Positions 56,472 through 64,000 of a stretch of DNA of 64,000 nucleotides are shown piece after piece. The DNA comes from Cellvibrionaceae bacterium. GTDB taxonomy: Bacteria > Pseudomonadota > Gammaproteobacteria > Pseudomonadales > Cellvibrionaceae. The position numbers and the translations under genes are program-made. Numbering within the stretch: the first letter of the stretch is position 1; every line of letters starts with the position of its first letter. The stretch spans positions 1 through 64,000 of the forward strand of contig JAGKXD010000010.1 of the NCBI GenBank assembly GCA_021151525.1, written 5' to 3'. A model generated the notes under the pieces. The model was not told the origin of the DNA. It saw only the letters and a list, made by a program, of their open reading frames with translations, and ran no database searches.

Positions 56472-59400
56472 ATGACCAACCCCGGCAAAACTATACTCCA
56501 ACAGCTCATCTTGGCTGGCTTGAGTTTGACATCGATTAGCGCCCTTGCTCAAACCCCTATCTGGTCTGAAGAGTTCAACGCTGATCGCATTGATAAATCG
56601 ATATGGACATACAACACCGGTGGAACCGGCAACGGAAACAATGAGCTGCAGTATTACACTGCAGATAGCAGCAACGCCTATGTGGAAAATGGCAGTCTGG
56701 TGATTCAGGCGAAACGCGAAAAAATGAGCGGCAAAGAATTTACGTCTGCGCGCTTAAACACCCAGGGCCGCATGTCGTTTAAATACGGCAGTTTGGAAGC
56801 ACGCATTAAGTTACCCCAAGCGGGCAATGGCCTCTGGCCAGCGTTCTGGATGCTCGGCTCCAGCATAGGTATTGATGGCTGGCCTAAATCTGGCGAAATA
56901 GACATTCTTGAAGCTGGTTCACTGGCAGCTCAAAATGCCGGAACCGTAAATAAAACGATTTCTGGTGCTCTGCATTGGTGGGAAGAAACAGGAGCGGGTT
57001 CGCAGGCTGATTTTGCGGCCGTAACTCAGTTGCCGACCAACTTCTACGATGATTACCACCTCTACAAACTGGATTGGACGCCTACTGCGATTACGCTCTA
57101 CGTTGATAACACCGCGTATTTCACCATGGATATCAGCGGTGCAAACAAAAGTGAATTCAGAGAGCCTGCATTTATCCTCTTAAATTTGGCTGTTGGTGGT
57201 AGTTATGTGGGGATCAGTGATCCGAATTTAATTACCGCGCCTTTACCTGGCAAAATGTATGTGGATTATGTTCGCCTCTATAAAAATGCGAACACTGAAT
57301 TGCATTTGCCAACTGATAAAGTCTATAGCGGCAATTTCGGCATCATGACCGAAACCACGCCAACGCTGGACGAGCTCAACTGGGGCGATCGCACCAATCT
57401 CTATATTTGGAACAACATGACGTCAGTCGCCACTGTTGCCTCCGAGGGTAGCAGTGCCTTGGGTTACCAAGTGAAAGCGGGCAACTGGTGGGGCATGGGC
57501 TTGTTGCATAAAGATTACGATATGCACAACTACACCCACGGTTATTTGCATGTGGATATTAAAACCCCGTCCACGATGAAAATGACTATCCATGTGGCGA
57601 GTTCTGCTGGTGGTTCAGGTGATGTAGATCTTATCGATGGCGCCGATCAATACGGGCTCGTGCGCGATGGCAATTGGCACAGCGTTGCCATTCCATTAAG
57701 CAAATTCGGCAATGTTGATTTCAACAGTATTAAAACGTTCTTCAGTATTTCTGGGGATGCTCCAGCAGCTGATACCACTATTGCGTTCGATAATATTTAT
57801 TTTTCTGAAAGCATTAAGTTAGCTGCACCTGAGCAGGGTAACTTTGGTATTTACACGGAAAATGCTGCTCACAAAACCGCAGGCGAATTTGGTTTTGGTG
57901 TAAATGGCGATTTGTTCTTGTGGGCAAATACTCTGACCTTGCAACCCGGTCAAATTCTGGAAGGTAATTCTTCGTTGAATTTGAAATCGACCGGCCAAGG
58001 TTGGTATGGCATGGGCTTAACGGCGCGCGAAGGTTTTAACCTCACCGCGTTTGATAATGCCAATGCTGCGCTGCACTTCTCTATGAAAACTACTGACACT
58101 GGCGATTTCCAAATCGGTTTCAAAAGTGGCAACGTAAATGATATTGGCCAGAAGTGGATTAACTTCAAAAACGGTGCGGACCCTTACGGTTTTGCACGCG
58201 ATGGTCAATGGCATGAAATTGTTATTCCAATGTCTGTGCTTGCAAAAGATCTCGATCTTTTTGATATGCGCCAACTGCTGCAAGTGTTGGGTACCAGCGA
58301 AATTACCAGCCTCGCGATTGATGATGTTTATATCTCTGGCGGTTTGCTCGCGAAAGATCCTGGCACCAACGGTGCTGTTGTAAATCGCGCACCTACCGCC
58401 GTTTTGCAGCCGTCTGTTATGGGTGGTGCTGGGCCATTAAGTGTTGTGCTTGATGCAACCAAATCGAGTGACGTGAATGGCGATGCTTTGACCTACTCAT
58501 GGAATTTCGGTGACGGCACTACGGGTACTGGCAACAAACCCACTCACGTATTTACGCAAAATGGTTCTTACAACGTGGTGTTGACCGTGAGCGATGGCCA
58601 ATTAACCTCAACAGCAAAAACAATTATTTTTGTTGATGATAATTATGGAAAAACAAAAAGTAGCAAACGCGGTGTAGGTTATGGCACTCACTCTGCGGAA
58701 GATATGGCCATCATGTCTAAAGGAATTAGTTGGTGGTACAACTGGAGCGGCGCCCCCGATTTAGCCATCCAAAATACTTACCAAAATTACGGCGTTGAAT
58801 TTGCACCAATGACATGGAATGGTTCCTTCGATGAAACCGCTTTGCGTGCGTATATTTCTTCACACAAAGACGTGAAATATTTGCTGGCATTTAACGAACC
58901 ACAATTTATTGATCAAGCAAATATGACTCCAACACAAGCTGCAGCTTTGTGGCCAACCTTGGAAAAAATTGCCAATGATTACGGTTTGAAAATTGTAAGT
59001 ATGGCGCTAAATTACTGCGGGAATTGTGTGAAAGATCCTGCAGGTAATCCTTACTATGTGCCTTGGGTTTATTTGGATGATTTTATTAAAATTTGCCCAA
59101 CCTGTCGTATTGATGCAATTGCAATCCATGCCTATATGCCTGATGTTGGTGGTATCCAATGGTATGTAAATCAATTCAAAAAATACAACAAACCAATCTG
59201 GTTGACTGAATTTTGTGCGTGGGAAACTGCAACAACTTTGCAAACCCAAGAGCAAATGATGACTTCGGTTTTAGATTATCTTGAGAACGATGCAAGTGTT
59301 CAGCGTTACGCTTGGTTTATTGGTCGTTCAAACGGTCACCCTTACAACAGCTTGTTGGATTATCGTCAATCAGGTGTTGTATCTGAGTTGGGTAACATGT

Positions 59401-61433
59401 ACCTGAATATGCCAACCCATGGTGATGCAGCAAACGTTTACACCTTGCCAAGTTTGATTGAAGCCGAAAAATACGCAACGCAAAATGCACCGCGCACATC
59501 TACGGGCGCGAACCCTGGGGACAATTTTTCTTACACCTATGGTATTCGTGTTGAGCCAACGCAAGATTCATCTGGCTTCTTGGATTTGACGGGTACCCAA
59601 GCGGGTGATTCAGTTGATTACAATGTAGTAAGCACTGCAACGACTTATACGTTGGTTGCGCGTGTTGCGAGCGCTGCCGTAGGCACCATTAATGTGTTGG
59701 TTGATGGTGTTCAAAAAGCTGTGATCAATGTTCCTGCGACTGGTGGTCTGCAAACCTGGGCGAGTGTAAATAGCAGTTTGGCCTTAACGGCTGGTTCACA
59801 CAAAGTGCGTTTGGTTTTCAATCAGCCTACTAATTTAAACTGGATTAATTTCACCAACGGCACTCAAGCAAGTTCAAGTTCTGTGGCGCAAACGTCTAGC
59901 AGTTCTTCGGTGAAAAGTTCAAGTTCGTCGGTTGTTAGCGTGAGTTCTTCTTCCGTTAAAACTTCTAGTAGTGTTGCGAGTACTTCGTCTTCAGTGAAGT
60001 CTTCTTCTAGTACAGCAGTAACGTCTTCGTCTGTGAAAAGTTCGTCTAGCAGCAGTATTGTTAGTTCGTCTTCATCCGTGAAGAGCTCTTCAAGTAGCAG
60101 TGCAATTACTTATTTGCCGAACACCAATATGGCGTTGAATCGCCCCACAACTGCATCTTCAAACGAAGGTGATGCATGGGCGGCAGCTAACGCAGTAGAT
60201 GGCAACAGCAATACTCGCTGGGCAAGTTTGGCAACGGATGCGCAATGGATTTCTGTAGATTTGGGCACAGTAGCCAGCTTCAATAAAGTTGTGTTGAATT
60301 GGGAAGCGGCTTACGGCAAAAGCTACGAAATTCAAACCTCAACCGATGGCACTACTTGGACCAAAGTTTACTCAACGACTACTTCAGTAGGCGGTAAAGA
60401 AACGCTGAATGTATCGGGCAGCGGCCGTTACGTGCGTATGTTTGGTATTGCGCGTGGCACAGGTTACGGCTATTCACTGTGGGATTTTGAAGTATGGAGT
60501 CCTGCGGCTGGTGTTAGTTCCAGCGCAAGTTCAGTTGCAAGCTCGAGCTCAAAATCATCAGTAGCATCTTCAGTTGTTTCATCTGTTGCATCGTCTGTAG
60601 TAAGCAGCTCTGTAACTTCATCATCAAAAAGTTCTGCGAGCAGTTCTTCAGTGGCAGCGAGCGCAAACTTGGCGTTGAATCGCCCAGCAACAGCCTCTAG
60701 TAGAGAAGGCGATACTACCGATGCAAGCTTCGCGTTCGATGGCAATACCGGTACTCGTTGGGCAAGTGCTTGGACAGATGCACAATGGATTTCTGTGGAT
60801 TTGGGTGCAACCTACGACCTCAACAAAGTTGTGTTGAAGTGGGAAGGTGCTTACGGCAAAAGCTACGAAATCCAAGTGTCTGCAGACAACGTGAATTGGA
60901 CCAAAGCTTACGGCACCACTACCGGCGCTGGCGGAACTGAAACCCTGAGTGTTGCAGGCACTGGTCGCTATGTACGTTTGAACGGCACTTTGCGCGGTAC
61001 TGGCTACGGCTATTCATTGTGGGAATTTGAAGTTTACGGCACGCCAGCAGTTGCGGGTAACAAGGCGCTGAACAAGCCAGCAGTTTCCTCTTCAGATGAA
61101 GGTGCTGGTTTGGCCGCAAACTTCGCAGTAGATGGTAACAGCACTACTCGTTGGGCAAGCCAAGCTACCGATGCGCAATGGATTTATGTAGACCTCGGTG
61201 CAGTTCGCCCGATTACCGGCGTCAGCCTGCATTGGGAAACTGCTTACGGTAAGGCCTACAATATCCAAGTTTCTAACGACGCAACAACCTGGACAACCGT
61301 GCAATCCATTACCAATAGTGATGGCGGTTATGATGATATTCCGCTCTCAACCAGCGGCCGTTATGTGCGCATGCAGGGCGTGACTCGTGCAACAGGGTAC
61401 GGTTATTCCTTGTGGGATTTTGAAGTTTATTAA
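56472..61433 (+). CDS. Giant secreted GH16-GH128 beta-glucanase with ExoP-like, PKD, CBM6 and three CBM32 domains
   Basis: 1653 residues. Signal peptide about 1-26. GH16 laminarinase-type domain (about 28-275) with GEIDILE, nucleophile E142 and acid/base E147. Two ExoP-type galactose-binding-like domains (about 278-448 and 455-628). PKD domain (638-723). GH128-like barrel (about 728-976) with acid/base E809 in FNEP and nucleophile E913 in LTEF. CBM6-like domain (994-1131). Poly-serine linker (1133-1212), CBM32 (1217-1344), second serine linker (1349-1398), then two more CBM32 (about 1398-1523 and 1529-1653). Both catalytic families act on beta-1,3-glucans. Serine linkers are typical of Cellvibrio/Saccharophagus enzymes. 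Confidence 0.92.
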   Translation: MTNPGKTILQQLILAGLSLTSISALAQTPIWSEEFNADRIDKSIWTYNTGGTGNGNNELQYYTADSSNAYVENGSLVIQAKREKMSGKEFTSARLNTQGRMSFKYGSLEARIKLPQAGNGLWPAFWMLGSSIGIDGWPKSGEIDILEAGSLAAQNAGTVNKTISGALHWWEETGAGSQADFAAVTQLPTNFYDDYHLYKLDWTPTAITLYVDNTAYFTMDISGANKSEFREPAFILLNLAVGGSYVGISDPNLITAPLPGKMYVDYVRLYKNANTELHLPTDKVYSGNFGIMTETTPTLDELNWGDRTNLYIWNNMTSVATVASEGSSALGYQVKAGNWWGMGLLHKDYDMHNYTHGYLHVDIKTPSTMKMTIHVASSAGGSGDVDLIDGADQYGLVRDGNWHSVAIPLSKFGNVDFNSIKTFFSISGDAPAADTTIAFDNIYFSESIKLAAPEQGNFGIYTENAAHKTAGEFGFGVNGDLFLWANTLTLQPGQILEGNSSLNLKSTGQGWYGMGLTAREGFNLTAFDNANAALHFSMKTTDTGDFQIGFKSGNVNDIGQKWINFKNGADPYGFARDGQWHEIVIPMSVLAKDLDLFDMRQLLQVLGTSEITSLAIDDVYISGGLLAKDPGTNGAVVNRAPTAVLQPSVMGGAGPLSVVLDATKSSDVNGDALTYSWNFGDGTTGTGNKPTHVFTQNGSYNVVLTVSDGQLTSTAKTIIFVDDNYGKTKSSKRGVGYGTHSAEDMAIMSKGISWWYNWSGAPDLAIQNTYQNYGVEFAPMTWNGSFDETALRAYISSHKDVKYLLAFNEPQFIDQANMTPTQAAALWPTLEKIANDYGLKIVSMALNYCGNCVKDPAGNPYYVPWVYLDDFIKICPTCRIDAIAIHAYMPDVGGIQWYVNQFKKYNKPIWLTEFCAWETATTLQTQEQMMTSVLDYLENDASVQRYAWFIGRSNGHPYNSLLDYRQSGVVSELGNMYLNMPTHGDAANVYTLPSLIEAEKYATQNAPRTSTGANPGDNFSYTYGIRVEPTQDSSGFLDLTGTQAGDSVDYNVVSTATTYTLVARVASAAVGTINVLVDGVQKAVINVPATGGLQTWASVNSSLALTAGSHKVRLVFNQPTNLNWINFTNGTQASSSSVAQTSSSSSVKSSSSSVVSVSSSSVKTSSSVASTSSSVKSSSSTAVTSSSVKSSSSSSIVSSSSSVKSSSSSSAITYLPNTNMALNRPTTASSNEGDAWAAANAVDGNSNTRWASLATDAQWISVDLGTVASFNKVVLNWEAAYGKSYEIQTSTDGTTWTKVYSTTTSVGGKETLNVSGSGRYVRMFGIARGTGYGYSLWDFEVWSPAAGVSSSASSVASSSSKSSVASSVVSSVASSVVSSSVTSSSKSSASSSSVAASANLALNRPATASSREGDTTDASFAFDGNTGTRWASAWTDAQWISVDLGATYDLNKVVLKWEGAYGKSYEIQVSADNVNWTKAYGTTTGAGGTETLSVAGTGRYVRLNGTLRGTGYGYSLWEFEVYGTPAVAGNKALNKPAVSSSDEGAGLAANFAVDGNSTTRWASQATDAQWIYVDLGAVRPITGVSLHWETAYGKAYNIQVSNDATTWTTVQSITNSDGGYDDIPLSTSGRYVRMQGVTRATGYGYSLWDFEVY
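59870..60105 (+). repeat. Poly-serine linker-coding tract 1
   Basis: About 80 codons, mostly serine with valine and lysine, in which short units built from agttcttcg-like and gtgaaaagt-like codons recur. It separates the CBM6-like domain from the first CBM32. Serine codons are mixed (TCT, TCG, AGT, AGC), which limits exact repetition. Confidence 0.8.
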
Positions 61434-61458
61434 TCGTAAATTATCAAACCTAGTTGTG

Positions 61459-61491
61459 AAAAATACCCGCCAATAGGCGGGTATTTTTTTG
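61459..61491 (+). terminator. Intrinsic terminator of the glucanase gene
   Basis: Stem AAAAATACCCGCC/GGCGGGTATTTTT with loop AATA and T tract, 26 bases after the stop. Confidence 0.9.
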
Positions 61492-61625
61492 TTCGACATT
61501 TATATTTATTGAGGTGCTTATGTAATAGGGAATCGTCGGCAACTGCTCGATTTCATTCCCGATGAAATTCTACCTTCCCCATCCTTGGGGGCGTCCTGCG
61601 TTGCTCTACCTCCTGCATCCGTGCA

Positions 61626-61656
61626 GTCGTCATCCTCGCTGCGCGAGGATGACGAC
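61626..61656. repeat. Extragenic palindrome, GTCATCCTCG family, copy 2
   Basis: Perfect 13-base arms GTCGTCATCCTCG and CGAGGATGACGAC around CTGCG. The core is shared with the wider inverted repeat at 2969-3107. Confidence 0.75.
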
Positions 61657-61708
61657 GGATAAAGACCGATAGATTTGCACGACGATATTAGTTATTAATG
61701 TACTCCTC

Positions 61709-61738
61709 CTCGTTCCCAAGCAGGAGCTTGGGAACGAG
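61709..61738. repeat. Palindromic repeat CTCGTTCCCAAGC
   Basis: Perfect 13-base arms CTCGTTCCCAAGC and GCTTGGGAACGAG around AGGA. It resembles a palindrome recurrent in intergenic DNA of many proteobacteria; only one copy is in the window. Confidence 0.7.
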
Positions 61739-62127
61739 ATTTTAAAAACCATTTGTATGAAAACGAAAACATTTTTTAGTTTTTAGTTTATTAATTTTTA
61801 CTGTCATTTTTATTTGTGATAAGTCGCACGATTCACATGCTTTTTTGCTAGCCAAGTCTATTTTTTCTGCGTTTGTTTGACTGAAATTTTTTAAACATAC
61901 CAATTTTTTTGAGTTCGCTCCTATAGCTCGAACGACATCAGCCACTTATATCGCAAAAATATCCATGGTTTTTTAATAATAACTAAGACCGGTGTGTATC
62001 TGTTTCATTTGTTTTTTCTTTTTCGTGGACTTTCTTAAGTTCTATTCGTATCAGTGCCAAATCAATCAGGTCGGTGTTGCACTGAATTGTATTGGCGTTT
62101 CAATAATTAATAACGAAGGTGATCGAC

Positions 62128-64000
62128 ATGAAAAATTGTTCGACTCTAAGGGGTGCTTCATTCCCCAATGTTACAACTTGCTATAAAAGCTGGTTGGCGT
62201 GTATTGGTTTAGCGTTTATGTGCAGTGCCACTTGGGCGCAAACGACTAACCTTGCGCTCAACAAACCAACTTTCGCCAGCAGTGAACTGCGCCCCGCAAA
62301 AGATGCCGTGGACGGCAATGGCGGAACGCGTTGGGAATCAACTCAAGGTGTATCGCCGAGTTGGATGGCGGTTGATTTAGGAGCGACTACAGCGCTGGGG
62401 CAAGTGGTTATAGATTGGGAAGCAGGTAACCCATCTGATTATGAAATTCAGGGCTCGAATGATAAGAACACATGGACAAAACTTTCAGCGCAAACGGGTG
62501 GAAAATTTGGCAACCGCACAGACACGGTTAATGTATCTGGCTCATATCGCTATGTACGCATTTACGCAACGCAACGCAGTGTAGGCAATGCATGGGGCTA
62601 TTCCATTTTCGAATTGAAAGTGTATGGAAAATCCAGCTCCAGTTCATCGAGTTCAAGCTCATCTACGCCAAGCGCATATGTGCCTTTATTTCCGGCAGGC
62701 ACGCAAGTTACTGAGCAAATCCAATACAAAGAAGCAGACGGAACCTTGGTGACCTTAATGGGCATGCGTGCTACAGAGCGCCATGCGCGCGAGCGTGGTG
62801 AAGCATGGGAAGCACCTAATGAAGCATCGGGTCGCTACTTCACTTATCCGCCATTTTATTTTCAAAATCGTTCATTCGGTTTGAAAATTCGCGATACGAT
62901 CCCAGCCGGCGGAAATACTATTCGTTTCACCATGTTAATTAACGAAGGAAATTTTTTCGGCACAACCTTTAGTTTATTCCGCAATTCTAGCGACCCAACG
63001 GTACATGAATATGGTTGGGCACTGAATTATGGATTTAATAATTTAAAAGAAGGTAACCAACCGCTCTGTCACGATGGTGGCAATATCGATTGTTACTTAG
63101 ATGTGGATTCTTATTGGAATACCGGTAAAGATGCGCATCGTCCATTAAAAATGGGTGATCGTATTGAATTGGCTCCAGCACCGCGTTTAACGGTTCCGGT
63201 TATTGATGGTGGTGGTGAACGTTATTATTCGTTCGAACAACTTTATGTTGTCGGCCAAGGTGTGCGCCCTTGGTATGGCATTGCGCCGAATTTGGATTCA
63301 TCGCCAGTACCTGATGATGCATTATTGGGTGGTCAGGCGAGCGTTTCTTACAATTATTCTGAAGAACCTTTCCATGTATTCCAACAGATGGTGAACAACA
63401 TTGGTATTACCAATACCGATCGTTTCTTAAAAGGTCGTCGTCTATTTCACACCTCATTTGCAACCGGTTTGCACACAGAGTTTGAAGATAAAAATCCCGT
63501 GTTCCAAGAGCATGTTGGTCAATTGGGCCCACGTTTTAATGACGAACGTTGTGCCGCTTGCCACAACACAGATGGTCGCAGTAAACCGGCCGTTATAGGC
63601 GCGCAGTTGAACACCATGTCGGTATTAACTGGCAACGCTGCAGGTCAGCCAGACCCTGTTTATGGTTTCAATATTTTGCAAAAAACTAACGACACTAATG
63701 CACCGAATTATACGGTGAAGTTGGCGCGTTACGATGTTACTACTCGCGTATTGGGTGACGGTACTCGCGTCGATATGCATAAACCTGTGTACGATTTTAG
63801 CGGCCCAATTCCTGCGAATTATTCCGTTCGTCAAGCACCACAGGTTATAGGTATGGGGTTGCTGGAGGCTATTCCGGAAGACGCGATTCTCGCCAACATC
63901 GATGCAAATGATACCAACGGAGATGGTGTTCGTGGCCGAGCAAACTGGGTGAAAAACCCAGAAACCGGTGCAACACAATTGGGTCGCTTTGGTTGGAAAG
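62128..64000 (+). CDS. Secreted CBM32 / di-haem oxidoreductase-like (DUF1111) protein, 3' truncated by window
   Basis: 624 codons are visible and the frame is open at the window edge. ATG at 62128 with GAAGGTG six bases upstream. The signal peptide ends near ATWAQ (about 38). A CBM32/F5-8 type C domain (about 40-166, LALNKPTFASSE...YRYVRIYATQ) is followed by a short poly-serine linker (about 168-182). A domain with few matches (about 185-425) precedes a DUF1111-type region with haem c site C475-A-A-C478-H479, GLLEAIPED and LGRFGWK. The family is di-haem, and a second site is expected downstream. A carbohydrate-tethered extracellular or periplasmic redox protein is inferred. Confidence 0.82.
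   Translation, partial: MKNCSTLRGASFPNVTTCYKSWLACIGLAFMCSATWAQTTNLALNKPTFASSELRPAKDAVDGNGGTRWESTQGVSPSWMAVDLGATTALGQVVIDWEAGNPSDYEIQGSNDKNTWTKLSAQTGGKFGNRTDTVNVSGSYRYVRIYATQRSVGNAWGYSIFELKVYGKSSSSSSSSSSSTPSAYVPLFPAGTQVTEQIQYKEADGTLVTLMGMRATERHARERGEAWEAPNEASGRYFTYPPFYFQNRSFGLKIRDTIPAGGNTIRFTMLINEGNFFGTTFSLFRNSSDPTVHEYGWALNYGFNNLKEGNQPLCHDGGNIDCYLDVDSYWNTGKDAHRPLKMGDRIELAPAPRLTVPVIDGGGERYYSFEQLYVVGQGVRPWYGIAPNLDSSPVPDDALLGGQASVSYNYSEEPFHVFQQMVNNIGITNTDRFLKGRRLFHTSFATGLHTEFEDKNPVFQEHVGQLGPRFNDERCAACHNTDGRSKPAVIGAQLNTMSVLTGNAAGQPDPVYGFNILQKTNDTNAPNYTVKLARYDVTTRVLGDGTRVDMHKPVYDFSGPIPANYSVRQAPQVIGMGLLEAIPEDAILANIDANDTNGDGVRGRANWVKNPETGATQLGRFGWK

Larger units (their letters stand above)
61434..62127. 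other. 694-base intergenic region rich in palindromes
   Basis: It holds the glucanase terminator, two unrelated palindromic repeats (61626-61656 and 61709-61738) and an AT-rich stretch leading to the cytochrome gene. A 67-codon minus-strand frame at 61742-61945 lacks support. No clear promoter was recognised. Confidence 0.5.

Noticed and set aside
61742..61945. 67-codon minus-strand frame in the AT-rich gap before the cytochrome gene
   Set aside because: Lysine-rich low-complexity product, no ribosome site, no family resemblance, and it lies in an intergenic region full of palindromes.

Overview
The window looks like chromosomal DNA of a polysaccharide-degrading gammaproteobacterium close to Cellvibrio (Cellvibrionales). 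This is inferred from the conserved pseudomonad-type gene orders (glnE-ilvE, msbA/hldE, hslVU with a SPOR gene, rpmE/priA, ponA divergent from pilMNOPQ-aroK-aroB-damX, gltBD-hemE) together with very long poly-serine linkers and multi-modular secreted carbohydrate-active enzymes. No phage, integrase, CRISPR array, tRNA or rRNA was recognised.

Layout. 0.2-2.9 kb: secreted pullulanase-type debranching enzyme. 3.2-12.7 kb: glnE, ilvE and an LPS/O-antigen block (O-antigen-ligase-like protein, WaaE-like glycosyltransferase, msbA, hldE). 12.8-15.1 kb: DUF4136 lipoprotein, uppP with a small unknown gene, and a DUF971 protein. 15.1-17.8 kb: hslU, hslV and a SPOR protein on the minus strand, with a good heat-shock (sigma-32) promoter in front of hslV. 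17.9-23.1 kb: an accessory patch on the minus strand (alpha/beta hydrolase, PQQ/haem c lipoprotein dehydrogenase, REP-associated transposase RayT, LprI-like protein). Seven paired REP elements (BIMEs) lie between 16.4 and 27.5 kb and nowhere else. The patch sits where argS normally lies between priA and the SPOR-hslVU genes.

23.2-30.1 kb: priA, a previously uncatalogued 57-residue four-cysteine ORF next to a HiPIP gene, rpmE with its terminator folded into the signal peptide of a secreted nuclease, and ponA. 30.2-38.6 kb: the type IV pilus assembly operon pilMNOPQ, running through aroK and aroB into a DamX-like protein. It is closed by a perfect 27-bp-stem bidirectional terminator shared with a large Ig-like lipoprotein (38.7-40.9 kb). 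41.4-48.5 kb: gltB, gltD and hemE, preceded by a leader with a strong terminator. 48.6-55.3 kb: a degenerate HD-GYP protein, a PD40 propeller protein, TerC, psd, a glyoxalase II-like hydrolase and a TauE/SafE permease. 55.4-56.0 kb: a small outer-membrane barrel.

56.4-64.0 kb is a secreted glucan-degradation locus. A 1653-residue protein carries two different beta-glucanase catalytic domains (GH16 and GH128-like) and at least seven accessory domains. It is followed by a CBM32-carrying di-haem oxidoreductase-like (DUF1111) protein that runs off the end of the window. The pairing of a two-headed glucanase with a carbohydrate-targeted cytochrome is the most interesting candidate system here. The REP/RayT cluster, with compensatory base changes in its stems, is the second.
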